Assembly (NCBI GenBank): GCA_948144175.1 | Contig: CANXME010002329.1 | Location: 219,504-283,503, forward strand | Direction of reading: 5' to 3' | DNA: 64,000 nucleotides | Source: Closterium sp. NIES-65 | Lineage: Eukaryota; Streptophyta; Zygnematophyceae; Desmidiales; Closteriaceae | Part shown: positions 32,978-44,652 of the stretch, piece by piece | How positions within the stretch are numbered: position 1 is the first letter of the stretch | Layout of the letters: each line of letters opens with the position of its first letter | Notes under the pieces: model-generated | What the model saw: only the letters and a program-made list of their open reading frames with translations | Told to the model about the DNA's origin: nothing | Database searches by the model: none | Program-made: the position numbers and the translations under genes

Positions 32978-34036
32978 TTACGACAGTGCGTGGACGTCCC
33001 TGAAGTTTCGGCTGCGTAGATACTCGGTGAGAACTGGGTGGTTTTCGATTCTATCCAGGGGAACCCAGTTGTCCTCGGTGGGTGTACGGTCTTTCCAGCG
33101 GATCAGGAACTCGATCTTTCGGGCTCCTCGAAGGTCGCGAACTCTGTGGCTCAGGATTTTGTCGGGGGTGATGATTGGCTCGGTTGGCGGTCGTGCCATG
33201 CTGGCTGGTCGATTTCGTGGTTTGCTGGTGGTTGGTACGTAGGGGCGAAGCAGGCTGACGTGGAACGAGGGGCTGACGTACCAGCCAGCAGGGAGGAGGA
33301 GGTGCGTGGTGACAGGTGTTATCATATGGCTAATTCGAAATGGCCCACAGTATCGAGGGCGGAGTTTGGGAGAGATGGGCAGGCGGAGGTTTTGAGTGTC
33401 GAGTAAAACGAGGTCGTCGGGTTGGTAAGTGACAGGCCTGCGGTGGCGGTCAGTGTTGCGTTTAGCGATGATATTTGATTTTTTTATTGCTTCTGCTGCT
33501 CTGGTCCGTGCTGCTTGCAAAATCTCGGCGAACTGTTGTGCGCGTGGAACGGGGTTGTCGGGATTTGGGGTCATAGGTACTGTTGGGTCTTGTCCGTGAT
33601 TCAGGTAAAAAGGTGACTGTTGGGTCGTGGCGGATGGGGCGTTGTTGTATGCGAATTCGATGAGTGGCAGCTGCTGTTCCCACGTGTTTGGGTCGTCGCA
33701 CGTGGCCCTAATGAGCTGTTCCATGGTCTGGTTTGTCCGTTCGGTCTGTCCGTCGGTTTCGGGGTGATACGATGAACTGAACTGTAATCGCGTGCCGAAC
33801 TGCTGCCACAGGTTCCTCCAGAAGTTACTGGTAAACTTCGTGTCTCTGTCGCTGATGATCGATGCTGGTATCCCGTGCTGTCGAACGACTGTAGTGATGA
33901 AGAGGCGGGCTGTTTCTTCGGCTGTGATGGATTTCTTGCAAGCTGCGAAGTGTGCCATTTTCGTCAGTCGATCGACGACGACCAGGATCGCGTCATTCCC
34001 ACTCGCCCCAGCCTGTAACCCCGTGACAAAGTCCAT
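32978..34036 (-). pseudogene. Gypsy pol: integrase core and chromodomain
   Basis: The segment starts at MDFVTGL and holds the integrase core with Asp in VVVDRLTKM, Asp in ISDRDTKFTSNFW and Glu in HPETDGQTERTNQ. The C-terminal part reads ARKIEFLIRWKDRTPTEDNW and VPLDRIENHPVLTEYL, a chromodomain that in this class can guide insertion to marked chromatin. It is separated from the upstream part of pol by one in-frame TAG at about 34046. Confidence 0.9.
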
Positions 34037-34045
34037 CGTTACTTG

Positions 34046-34960
34046 CTACCAAGCACGCTCTGGAGGTGGGATTGGTTGCAATTGTCCCGCCGGCCGCTTC
34101 CGGGTTGACTTCATGATCTGGCAAGTGGGACACGATGCCACGTGTCGTTGCACGTCGGTCAACATTTCGGGCCAGTAATAATACCGCTGCAGTTGCTGCC
34201 GTGTTTTCTCTACCCCGAAATGTCCCGAGGTAACTCCGTCGTGTGCCTCCTGTAACAGTAATTCCCGTAGTAGTGTGTACCCCGGTACCCAGATGCGGTC
34301 GGTCCCAGGATTTACGTAATAGACTCCCTTGGCTGCTGCGAATTGCTGCGAGTTTCCTCCTGTGAAGAATGGGTCTGTTTGATATCCGTGGGTAAATAGT
34401 CCTGTCAGTAGCGGGCTGGTCTGGGCGAGTAATATCGCATGGATCTGGGCAGTGGGGCGGGTCAGTGCGTCGGCGTTATTCGAGGCTCCTTTTTTATAGG
34501 TGACTGTGTAATGGAAATTTGACTCGAGGTAATCGAGCCACCGAATCTGTCGTGGGTTGAGGTGGGGCTGTGCACGGAGGTACTGTAGGGATCGATGGTC
34601 TGTCCGTACGGTCACGTCTGCGCCGGTCAAGTAGCAGCGCCACACCTTGAATGCATGCACGATCGCGAGCATTTCGCGGTCGTGTATCCGGTAATTTCGT
34701 TCAGGCGGATGCAGTTTTCGTGATTCGAAGGCGATGGGCTGGAGGCCGTTGCCGAAGTCCTGTAACAGTACGGCTCTAATAGCGATGTCGCTTGCGTCTG
34801 TAACAACTTCGAAGGGGCGATGTGGGTCAGCGATGCGTAGGACGGGTGGTGAACAGAGAACATTTTTCAGGGCAGAGAAGGCAGCATGCTCTTTCTCTCC
34901 CCACGTAAAAGCGACCCCCTTGCGCAGTAAATCTGTTAGCGGGGCTGCTAAACGGGCCAT
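34046..34960 (-). pseudogene. Gypsy pol: RNase H and integrase zinc domain
   Basis: RNase H residues are visible (FEVVTDASDIAIRAVLLQ, DREMLAIVHAFKVWRCYL, VRTDHRSLQYL) and then the H2C2 zinc region (GHFGVEKTRQQLQRYYYW, CPTCQ). A single in-frame TAG at 35006-35008 separates it from the RT part, and the frame then continues to the TAG at 34046-34048. Confidence 0.9.
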
Positions 34961-35005
34961 GTCGGGGATGAACCGACGAACGTAATTAACGAACCCTAAA
35001 AAACT

Positions 35006-35458
35006 CTAAAGTTCCGTAATGTTTGTCGGGGGATGCCACGCTTTTACGGTATCCAGCTTCTTGGGGTCGATTTCAACTCCAGCCTTCGAAATAACGTGCC
35101 CTAAAAATTCTAACCTGTCCCGAAAAAACTCGCACTTGGAGCCTTTGGTGAGTAACCGATGTTCCTCTAAAATTTTAAACACTGCTTCGAGATCGACTAA
35201 GTGTTGCTGCTGGTCCCGACTGTAAACGAGGATGTCGTCGAGGTAAACTATCACGCATTTATCTAAAAGTGGCATAAATGCCTCGTTCATGGTCATATGA
35301 AACGTTGCGGGCGCGTTGGTCACCCGGAAAGGCATCACCGTGTACTCGAATGACCCGTACCTAGTCCTAAATGCTGTCTTGGCACAGTCCGATGGTTCGA
35401 CCCTAATCTGATGGTAACCTCCTCGTAAGTCTATTTTCGAAAAGACCCGTGCTGTCTG
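35006..35458 (-). pseudogene. Gypsy pol: reverse transcriptase, C-terminal portion
   Basis: It resumes exactly where the copia-2 insertion ends: ARVFSKIDLRGGYHQIRV, then the catalytic VIVYLDDILVYSRD and FLGHVISKAGVEIDPKK. It ends at an in-frame TAG. Confidence 0.92.
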
Positions 35459-35590
35459 TGTCAGAACATATAGCTTTTGCATATTGTGTAGGCTATAGTG
35501 GGGTCGCCCACAAGGGGTACAACCGAATTAGGGTTAGTATTTTTACTCACTTCATTCATAGTTCACTCATTCATTGCTCAACTCTTCTCA
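35459..35590 (+). repeat. Copia-2 5' LTR
   Basis: It is a 132-bp direct repeat matching 42902-43033 with only a few differences. The primer binding site starts at 35591. Confidence 0.92.
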
Positions 35591-35689
35591 TGGTATCGAG
35601 CAGGTTCCCCTGTCGGAACTGTGCCTAAGGCCCACCACTTCGAAAATATTTTTTTTTCCTGCCCGAAGCGCTCTCATCCCGAGTCGCGC

Positions 35690-36740
35690 CTCGGGCTATT
35701 ACCTCGTCGAGCCGCCCTAGCGGCCTTCCCTCCTCCAGCGGCCCCGCTGCCCTACTGTCGCGGCCCCGCCGCCCTACTGTCGCAGCCCCGCCGCCCTTCT
35801 TTTGTGGCCCCGCCGCCCTACTGTCGCGGCCCCGCCGCCCTACTGTCGCGGCCCCGCCGCCCTGCTTTAGCGGCCCCGCCGCCCCGCCCTACTGTCGCGG
35901 CCCCGCCGCCCCACTTCGCGGCCCTGCCGCCCTGCTTTAGCGGCCCCGCCGCCCTGCTTTAGCGGCCCCGCCGCCCTGCTTTAGCGGCCCCGCCGCCCTA
36001 CTGTCGCGGCCCCGCCGCCCCACTTCGCGGCCCCGCCGCCCTACACCTGCGGCCCCGCCGCCCTACTTCACGGGCCCCGCCGCCCTACACTACCGGCCCC
36101 GCCGCCCTACTGTTGCAGCCCCGCCGCCCGTCTACTGCGGCCCCGCCGCCCTACACCTGCGGCCCCGCCGCCCTACTTCACGTGCCCCGCCGCCCTACTC
36201 TACCGGGCCCGCCGCCCTACTGCTGCGGCCCCGCCACCCTACACCTGCGGCCCCGCCGCCCTACTTCACAGGCCCCGCCGCCCTACTCTGCCGGCCCCGC
36301 CGCCCTACTCTGCCGGCCCCGCTACCCTACCGTCGCGGCCCCGCCGCCCTACTGCAAAGGGCCCCGCCGCCCGTCTGCTGCGGCCCCACCGCTCTCCCCT
36401 CCTGCCGCGCCGCCCGAGCCGCCGACCGCCGCACCACCCTGCAGCGCGCACCCGAGCAGCCGACCGCCGCGCCGCCCAGTACCGGAGGAGCCGAGCCGCC
36501 CAGGCGCCGAGCCGCCCGGCCGCCCACTAGCCGAGCCGCCGTGCAACCGAGCCGCCCAGCAGCCGAGCCGCTGTGCAGCCGAGCCGCCCAGCAGCCGAGC
36601 CGCTGTGCAGCCGAGCCGCACAGCAGCCGAGCCGCCGAGCCGCCCAGCCGCCGAACCGCCCAGCCGCCAAGCCGCCCCGCAGCCGAGCCGCCGAGCCGCC
36701 CTACCGCCGAGCCGCCCGACCTGCCCTGTCCGGTGAGCAC
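35690..36740. repeat. GC-rich tandem array in the copia-2 leader
   Basis: There are dozens of imperfect units of about 21-30 bp around CCCCGCCGCCCTACTGTCGC, shifting after about 36520 to GCCGAGCCGCCCAGCAGCC units. All three frames are largely open because units lack stops, so the long frames here are not taken as genes. Confidence 0.9.
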
Positions 36741-36799
36741 AGCCCCACTGTCACTGCGTGCCCTTCCCCTACTACTTGCACTGCTAGTCTATCGTCGTC

Positions 36800-37885
36800 A
36801 TGGCTACCCCTAGTGTCCTCGCTTTTGACGCTGAGGGTCGAGCCATTGACTTTGAGGTCTGGGTCGACGACCTGCAGCTGTTCTTACAGTGCGATAGGGC
36901 GGACGGTCTCTCTCTCTTTGACCTCACCTCTGGCGCCTCTCCTGCCCCTGCTGCTAATGCTGACCCCACTGTTCGCTCTCAGTGGGCCACCCGCGATGCT
37001 GCTGTACGTCTTGCTGTGCGTCGCCACCTGCCTACCACTGAGCGCGCGCACTTTAGTCAGTACAAGAGTGCTCAGACCTTGTACGACGCTGTAGTTGCGT
37101 GCTACTCTTCCCCTGCCACTGCTGGACTGAGCCGCCTCATGCTACCGTACCTCTTTCCTGACCTTGCTGCCTTTCCCACAGTCGCTGACCTCATTACGCA
37201 CCTCCGCACTAGTGACACTCGCTACCGCGCCGCGCTTCCTGCTGAGTTCTGCGCCAAGAACCCTCCCCCCATGTACATCACTCTCTATTACATAGTCACA
37301 CGCCTCCCTGACTCCCTTCGCGTAGTCAGGGACCACTTCCTCTCAGTCTGTCCCACCACTCTCACTTTCGACCTCCTCGAGAAGGCCCTCCTGGCGGTGG
37401 AGAAGAGCATCGTCGCTGTAGGAGCCTCTCGTGGTGACCCTCGCACCCCCATCTTTGAGGGGTGTTCTCCTTCCCCCCTGCTGCCCTCTGTTGCCTCTGC
37501 TGCTGTTGCCGACCTGCTTGGTCTTAAGTCGGTCGGCGCGGCGTCTGCCCCTAGCGGGAGACGCCGCCCTGGCAAGGGCAAGGGGGGCAAGGGCGCGGGT
37601 GGAGCTGGTGGGGGCGGTGGAGGTGGCGGTGGAGCGGGCGGAGGGAGTGGGGGTGGCGGTGGGAGTGGTGGCGGGGGTGGCGGTGGTGGTGGCAGCAGCA
37701 GAGGCGGAGGCGGTGGCGGCGGCGGTGGTGGCGGAGGCGGAGGCGGCGGCGGTGGCGGAGGCGGAGGCGGCGGTGGTGGCGGAGGTGGAGGCAGTGGTGG
37801 CGGAGGGGGTGGAGCTGGTCGGGGTGGTGCCCCGCAGCGGAGCGGCTCTGGTGGTGGTCAGCGCCAGCAGCAGCAGCAGCAGTAG
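36800..37885 (+). pseudogene. Copia-2 gag
   Basis: It starts MATPSVLAFDAEGRAIDFEV and includes a UBN2-type Gag core (FSQYKSAQTLYDAVVACYSS, LITHLRTSDTRYRAALPAEF). From about 37600 to 37835 it is a (GGN)n tract of roughly 75 glycines. A poly-Gln run ends in TAG at 37883 where the frame would otherwise continue into pol. Confidence 0.85.
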
Positions 37886-40800
37886 CGTTCTCGGGACATC
37901 CCCCCGCCTCAGCAGCTCCGTGAGTGGTACACGCAGCGTCAGCGTGGTGGGGGCTTTGGTCCGTACACCTACGTCCTCCGTTCCGGCGACCGCGCGGGTG
38001 AACAGTGTGGGGGTGCCCACTCCACTCAGCGCTGCTTTGGCCGCCTGACGGACGCTTGGCGTCAGAAGTTCCCCGAGGCTAGTTAGATTCCCCGCTGGGG
38101 AGAGCTGTCTAGGGCTGGAGTAGCTATCTTTGATCTTGACTTTGATGCTATCCTTGCTGCCATGTATGCTGTGACTATTAGTGATGAGGGTGACTGTTAC
38201 CGGTGTTTCCCGCCCGACCCGGGCATTGGTACTGCTGCGCTAGGTACTTGTGAGGCTGCTGCTCTAGGTGCCAGCGCGTCTGCACTCTCAGGTACTGGTG
38301 AGGCTGCGCTCTCAGGTACTGCGTCGGCTTCGGCCTCCCTCACCTTCACACTTGACTCAGGGGCTTCTCGCTCCTTCTTTCGAGACCGCACCACACTCAC
38401 GCCGCTTGGTCGGCCGGTTGCGGTCTCCCTGGCTGATCCCTCTGGGGGTCTTGTCCTCTCTCACTTCTCCACTGTCCTCCCGTGTCCGGCTGCCCCCTCG
38501 GGCACCTTGTCTTGTCTGTACCTCCCCTTGTTCTCGACGAACTTGGTGAGTGGTGCTGACCTATAGGATGCGGGGGTTCACCAGTTTACTCCTGCGAGTC
38601 AGCGGGTGACCCACTGCTCGGACGCCCGCACATGCCGACACCTGGCCACGTTTTCCCGTCGGCCGGGGTCGAATCTCTACACCCTGACCACTGAGTCTCC
38701 TCCTGTCACTGCGTCTGGCCAATTAGTTGCGTCGGGTCAGGTGTTTGGTGCTGCGTCCAGGTCTGGTCCTGAGTCTGCCCCCTGCTCGTGTCGCCTCCTG
38801 TCTCACGAGACTCTCCTGTGGCACCACCGTCTTGGCCACCCCTCCTTGCCTCGTCTTCGGGGCATGGCTTCCCGTGTCCTTGTCTCTGGTCTCCCCCGGT
38901 CTCTCCCTCCCCTTCCTTCGGGGCCAGGACCTTCCTGTGTCCCCTGTGTCGAGGGGCGGCTCCGGGCTGCCCCTCACTCCTCCCAGTTTCCCCCGACATA
39001 GGCTCCTCTGCAGACGCTTCACATGGACGTGTGGGGCCCGGCCCGCGTCCGTGGACAGGGTCACGAGCGCTACTTTCTGCTGGTGGTTGATGACTACTCG
39101 CGTTACACCATGGTCTTCCCCTTGCGCAGCAAGGGTGATGTCACTGGGGTGTTGATTGACTGGATCCGCGCAACTCGTCTCCAGCTCAAGAGGAGCTTCG
39201 GCTCGGACTTTCCTGTTCTGCGTCTGCACTCTGACCGAGGTGGAGAGTTCTCCTCTGGCCTTCTGCGAGCCTACTGTCGTGCACGAGGCATCCGCCAGAC
39301 CTTTACGCTTCCGGACTCGCCACAGCAAAATGGGATTGCTGAGCGCCGCATTGGCATGGTCATGGATGTCGCTCGTACGTCCATGATGCATGCGGCTGCC
39401 CCCCATTTTCTGTGGCTGTTTGCAGTTCGGTACGCGGCGCATCAGATCAACCTTCACCCCAGGGTCTCCCGGCCGGAGACCTCCCCAGCTCTGCTGTGGA
39501 CGGGGAAGGTCGGTGATGTGTCTGCGTTCCGTGTCTGGGGATCTCGGGCGTTTGTCTGCGACTTGTCTGCGGACAAGCTGTCCCCTCGTGCTGCTCCCTG
39601 TGTCTTCCTAGGCTTCCCCCCTGACGCCCCAGGGTGGCAGTTCTACCACCCCTCCTCTCGTCGTGTTCTGTCCTCCCAGGACGTCACGTTCGACGAGTCC
39701 GTCCCCTTCTACCGCCTCTTCCCCTACCGCACTCCTTCCCTCCCCCCGCCACCGCACTTCCTTGTGCCAGGTCCCCCCACGGTAGACCCCCTTCCCCCTC
39801 AGGGTCCTGCCCCTTCAGGTGTGTCCCAGGTAGACGCAGTCGAGCCGGTCGAGGTTGCTGGTGACTCTGGTACTGCTGCGGGTGCTGAGCCTGGGGGTGC
39901 TAACTCTGGGGGTGCTGCGCGCGTGGGTGCTAAGACTGGGGGTGCTGAGCCTGGGGGTACTGCGACTGGGGTTGCTGAGCCTGGGGGTGCTGAGTTTGGG
40001 GGTGCTGAGCCTGCGGGTACTGCGACTGGGGGTGCTGTGCCTGGGGGTGCTGAGCCTGGGGGTGCTACGTCAGGAGCTACTGAGCAAAGGGGTGCTGCGT
40101 CTGGAGCTGCTGAGCCTGGAGGTGTGAAGCCTACGGCCACTGGACCTCCCCTTGTGGCGTCTGGCGATGCTGGACCTGGAGGTTCTCCGGGTGTTTCGTC
40201 TCGGCGAAAGCCGCTCTCTCCACAGGAGCTGCGCGAGTGGTTTGCTCGCTGCTGGAGGCGTACTGCTGGAGCTGGAGCTTCTTCGGTCGCTGAGGGTGCC
40301 AGTGCCGCCGGTCCCGGAGCTTCTGGGTCTACGGGTCCGCTTGGAGCTGGAGCTGCTGAGGGTGTTGGTTCTGAGACTACTACTGTCCGTCCAAGCGGTG
40401 GTCGTGCTGCGGGTGCTGCTGGTGCTGCTGGAGGTCGTGCCGCTGGAGGTGCTGTTGGCGCTGGTGCAGCCGGAGGTGCTAAGGGTGCTGGTGCTGTCCC
40501 TGCTGTGTCTGGAGCCCCCGCGCGGCCTCGGCCGTACTTCGTTCCGCTCCTGCAGCAGGTTCTTGGTCCTTCTCCTCCTGTAGAGTGTCCACCGCCTGTC
40601 CGGTCACAGTCACAGTTAGAGCCCGCCTCCCCACTGCCTGCTCCCTCTCCTTACACTGGTCCTACTGGAGCTCTTGCTGAGCGTCGTGAGCCTGCGTCTC
40701 GTTTCGCGTCGCCTGTTCGTACTTCTCGCGCTAGTGGACGTATTTCGCGTCAGAGTCCTCTCTTCCTGCGCTTGCCGACCCGGAGTCGGACTCCCTTCGT

Positions 40801-41101
40801 GCTGCCAGTCCTACTGTCACGCTTCTCCTTGCTACTGTCGTCACTGACCCCTCTTTTGAGTCCACTGCTGCGTCTGCTCTTGTTGCTGAGCATACCGACT
40901 TTGCTGCTCGTTGTCGTCTGGACTACGCTGCTAGTCTTGTTGCTGAGTCTGCGTCTGTCTGTCCTCCGTCCGTCGGGGGTGAGTGTGCTCTTGGCACGGA
41001 CGTCCTTGAGGACACGCAGGAGGAGTTCCAGTGTCTGGCTGCTGCTTCACCTCATCTCGCGTCCGTACTACTTGCCCCTGAGGGAGACCCGGATGCACTA
41101 G
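37886..41101 (+). pseudogene. Copia-2 pol: protease and integrase portion with multiple stops
   Basis: It is in the same frame as gag and broken by TAG at 38084, 38564 and 38999. Visible are the protease (LDSGASRSFF), the integrase zinc region (LLWHHRLGHPSLPRL, CVPCVEG) and the core (MDVWGPARV, LHSDRGGEF, QQNGIAERRIG), all catalytic acids present. A 15-bp GAEPG-type repeat spans about 39880-40130. After about 40740 the frame shifts and the continuation to 41101 is not real protein. Confidence 0.88.
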
Positions 41102-41169
41102 ACATCCCGACTCCGCGCTCTTACGCGGAGGCTGTAGAGGGTCCCTACTCTTCTCAGTGGCAGGCAGCT

Positions 41170-42735
41170 ATGGATGCAGAGATGGCTTCCTGGAAGTCCA
41201 CAGGCACCTACGTTGACGCGGTTCCCCCTCCTAGGGCGAACATCGTCAGTGGCAAGTGGATCTTCAGGGTGAAGCGGCCGCCGGGCTCTCCACCTGTCTT
41301 CAAGGCGCGGTACGTCGCTCGTGGCTTCAGTCAGCGGCAGGGAGTTGACTACTTTCAGACCTTCTCTCCCACCCCAAAGATGACCACTCTTCGGGTGCTG
41401 CTGCACATAGCCGCTCAGCGCGACTACGAGCTCCACTCCCTTGACTTCAGCACTGCTTTCTTGCAGGGTAGCCTGCACGAGGAGATCTGGCTACGCCGTC
41501 CACCTGGCTTCACTGGGACTTTCCCTCCTGGCACCCAGTGGAGCCTCCGACGGCCAGTCTACGGTCTCCGCCAGGCACCGCGTGAGTGGCACAACACATT
41601 GAGGACTACGCTTGCGGCTCTTGGGTTTGCTCCCTCGAATGCTGACCCGTCGTTGTTTCTGCACACCGACACTTCTCTGCCGCCGTTCTACATCCTCGTG
41701 TACGTCGACGACTTGGTCTTTGCCATAGCTGACACTGCTGGACTCGCCTACGTGAAGTCCGAGCTGCAGAAGAGACACACGTGCACAGACCTGGGTGAAC
41801 TGCGCAGCTACCTTGGCTTGCAGATCACTCGGGATAGAGCACGCCGCACCATTACCTTGACTCAGTCACACATGGTGCAGCAGGTCCTTCAGCGCCTCGG
41901 CTTCACGTACTCCTCGCCTCAAGCCACTCCTCTGTCTACTCGCCACTCGCTCTCAGCTCTGCCTTCGGATGAGTCCGTAGAGTCGAGTGGCCCGTACCCA
42001 GAGCTTGTTGGCTGCCTCATGTACCTGATGACCTGCACATGACCTGACCTTGCATACCCTCTTAGCATTCTTGCACGCTATGTTGCTCCTGGGAGACACC
42101 GACCAGAGCACATGGCTGCAGCGAAGAGGGTGTTGCGCTACTTGTGCAGTACATCAGGCATGGGGCTAGTGCTTGGACGGCGGAGTCCAGTGGTCCTCAC
42201 TGGGCACGCGGACGCTTCTTGGGCTGACGACCAGGCTACTCAGCGGTCGTCACAGGGTTACACCTTCAGTCTTGGTTACGGCTCTGTTTTGTGGCAGGCT
42301 ACTCGATCGTCTTCTGTTCTCGGCTCCAGTTGTGAGGCTGAGATCTACGCCGGGGCCATGGCTGCACAGGAGCTTTGCTGGCTCACCTACCTGCTGACTT
42401 ACCTTGGAGAGCCGCCTCGTTCTCCTCCAGTGCTGTACGTAGACAAAAAGGCCATGCTGGCCTTGTGTCGAGAGCAGCGCCTGGAGCACAGAACGAAGCA
42501 CATTGCTCTCTGCTACTTTCTTGCTCGTGAGCTGCAGCAGCGTGGTCAGTTGCGGCTTGCGTACGTGGCCTCTGAGGCCAACACTGCTATGTTTTCACCA
42601 AGGCACTTCCGCCTTGTGATCATCAGCGCTTCTGCACTCAGCTGGGACTTGTCCCAGTCTTGCCTCACTTGCTCACCTCTTGACCTTGCTTGTACTCTTG
42701 CATATATATATATATACCTGCTCTTGCTTGTTTAG
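41170..42735 (+). pseudogene. Copia-2 pol: reverse transcriptase and RNase H
   Basis: RT motifs WIFRVKRPPGSPPVFKARYV, LDFSTAFLQG, VYGLRQAPREW and LVYVDDLVFA are intact. A TGA at 42040 replaces a codon before PDL. RNase H follows in the same frame from about 42050 (TGHADASWADD, SSCEAEIYAGAMAAQEL, KHIALCYFLARELQQ). The end past ANTA appears frameshifted. Confidence 0.9.
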
Positions 42736-42901
42736 CCATATATATATACATGTGTACTCCTACATGTGAACTGGCCTTGTGGCCTTGACCTTGTGCTCGG
42801 ACTGTGTGGTGACTTTGTGATCCACCCTGAGCTTGCTTTGCTTTGCTTTGCTTGACTGGTCTTGTGACCCCTTGTTCTCCCCCACTTTGCCTATGGGGGT
42901 G

Positions 42902-43033
42902 TGTCAGAACATATAGCTTTTGCATATTGTGTAGGCTATAGTGGGGTCGCCCACAAGGGGTACAACCCAATTAGGGTTAGTATTTGTCCTCACTTCATTC
43001 AAAGTTCACTCATTCATTGCTCAACTCTTCTCA
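42902..43033 (+). repeat. Copia-2 3' LTR
   Basis: It matches the 5' LTR and is preceded by a short purine run (TATGGGGGTG). Confidence 0.92.
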
Positions 43034-44151
43034 GTTCGCAGCTGGTCGATCAGTTCGTCGTCGCGGGGGATGGGATACCGCGATTTGACTGTAACTCTGT
43101 TGAGCGCTCGGTAATCTATGCACATGCGAAACCCTCCGTCGTTTTTCGGTGTGAACAGTATTGGTGCGGCGAACGGTGACGAGCTCGGTCGGAGAAACTG
43201 CTTCTCTAACAGGTAATCTAACTGCTTTCTTAGTTCGTCGAGCTCGGGCTGTGTCAGTCTGAACTGGCGCTGTACAGTTGGCTGTGCCCCCGGTTCTAAA
43301 TCGATCTTGTGGTCATGCGCCCGCTGAGGTGGCAGTCCTTGAGGTAAGTCGTCTGGAAAAATCCCCGGGTACCGTTTCAATAGTTCCTGAAGTTCGGGCG
43401 GTACTGCTGCCAACAGTTTCTGAAAATCGCTCGGCTGCTCCTCTTCTCCCACTAATGCTATATCCACTGCGTACACGTCAGCTCCAGTGGTGACAACTCG
43501 TTTCATTGTGATGGCGTTGACGTGGACCGTTGAAGACTCGGGTGGCTGCCAGCGAGGTAGGACGACCCAGTTACCACTACTTCGCACTGTGCAGCTACCC
43601 GTCGTCCAGTCAATTCGCGGGCTATACCGTCGCAGCCAATCACGTCCCAATAAAATGTCGTGCCCATCCAGTGTCGTTGCGAGCATTTCCTTTGTAAACC
43701 GGAAGTTCCCTCCGCAGCGGACTTTTACTCGCTCCACCTTTTCCCGTATGACCAGTGGCGTGCCGTCGACTAAGCGTGCGTCTATCTCAGGTAAGCATCG
43801 GTTAAGTGTTAACTGTAGTTTCCGTGCGGTCGCGGTATAAACTAAACCGTGACTTGCTCCTCCGTCAATAAAAATCTTCATTGCTGCTCCCTGTATTTTC
43901 CCGTGGATCAGTACTGGGCAATCCGTCGCTGTACCCTCCTTATTCATCCGAGCCTGATCGATGGCGTGAATCGGTACTGTGACTCGGTGAGGGTCGGTGT
44001 GGTTGGGCGAGCAGGCAGTCTCGTCAGTAGTTGGCCCAACTTCTACTGACTGCTGGCGTTTCCCTGCCTCTGAGACTCCCTCCCCTGCTCTGCTCCGCGG
44101 CGCCTCAGCTCCTCTGGACATTCGCTCTTGCGATGGCCCGGCCTGTTGCAA
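43034..44151 (-). pseudogene. Gypsy pol: protease and reverse transcriptase N-terminal portion
   Basis: The retroviral-type protease reads [12 protein letters not shown] (DGG in place of DSG/DTG) and [12 protein letters not shown] begins with [34 protein letters not shown] and [19 protein letters not shown] and stops at the copia-2 junction. It overlaps the gag frame by about 109 nt in another frame. Confidence 0.9.
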
Positions 44152-44417
44152 GGAAAGTAGCGCCCCTTAAACGGTGCGGCAGCTGCATTTGTTGCAACGG
44201 CGTGTACAGTGGCATGCTCGATCGGTCCCCGGGGGCGATGTCTGTAGTAGGACCCCGGCCTCGGTCGGCGTAGGATGTCGATTTTCTCGGCGAGCGCGAG
44301 AATCTCGTTGAAGTTAGAGAGTCCGCGCAGCATGATTTCGTGCGAGATATCCGGCTTCAGCCCTCCGACGTAACGGTCCACCCGCTCCGATATGAGATCG
44401 TAGGCTCTGAATACCAA
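44043..44417 (-). pseudogene. Gypsy gag, internally deleted
   Basis: The frame joins leader sequence after the primer binding site directly to mid-gag (ERVDRYVGGLKPDISHEIM), so the N-terminal gag is deleted. The zinc knuckle reads [12 protein letters not shown] and lacks the first cysteine of the CCHC pattern. Confidence 0.85.
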
Positions 44418-44418
44418 G

Positions 44419-44652
44419 TGTTATGAGTGCAATTGAGTGAACGAACGAGAATTGCACTATCGAAGCAAGAATACAATGAGTGAAGGCATGAGCGAAGACT
44501 ATATAGCGAAACTACAGTGGTAACGGTAATGGACTGTAGTTGTCGCGCGACGAGCCTGGGACTGAGGTTGGGAAAGTGTCGAAGCGGAGGCCCGGAGCGC
44601 GGGTTACCAGCCGAGCAGGGATGCGAAGTAAGGAAAAGTGATTTTCCTTACA
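44419..44652 (-). repeat. Gypsy 5' LTR with internal deletion (LTR copy 3)
   Basis: It is 234 bp and matches the 341-bp LTR copy 2 except for a missing stretch of about 107 bp. The breakpoints share GAGC. The adjacent CTTGGTATTCAGAGCC (44403-44418) is the primer binding site. Confidence 0.9.

Larger units (their letters stand above)
35459..43033 (+). mobile_element. Copia-2: Ty1/copia element nested in the gypsy RT gene
   Basis: It is flanked by 132-bp LTRs (35459-35590, 42902-43033) beginning TGTCAGAACATATAG. Inside are a primer binding site (TGGTATCGAGC), a 1.1-kb GC-rich repetitive leader, gag and pol. The insertion splits one RT gene into halves at 35458 and 43034. The flanks GTCTG and GTTCG agree at three of five bases, a decayed target duplication. 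The coding frame has at least four TAG stops, a frameshift between about 40740 and 41100 and a TGA. Confidence 0.95.
32610..44652 (-). mobile_element. Ty3/gypsy chromovirus-like element, decayed, with nested copia
   Basis: LTRs lie at 32610-32950 and 44419-44652 and the host target ATCGG is duplicated exactly outside them (32605-32609, 44653-44657). In minus orientation the order is gag, protease, RT, RNase H, integrase, chromodomain. That order defines gypsy and the C-terminal chromodomain points to the chromovirus branch. A purine tract (AGGAGGGGGGG, about 32954-32966) precedes the 3' LTR. The RT gene is split by copia-2 at 35459-43033. Without the insert the element is about 4.5 kb. It has a gag deletion, an LTR deletion and two in-frame stops, so it is not autonomous. 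Confidence 0.95.

Noticed and set aside
35498..36740. Plus-strand Ala/Pro/Arg-rich protein in the copia-2 leader
   Set aside because: Repeat units without stops keep frames open on both strands; no start context or domain.
40740..41101. Leu/Val-rich end of the copia-2 integrase frame, resembling membrane segments
   Set aside because: It is the wrong frame after a frameshift; the true continuation toward RT is in another frame.
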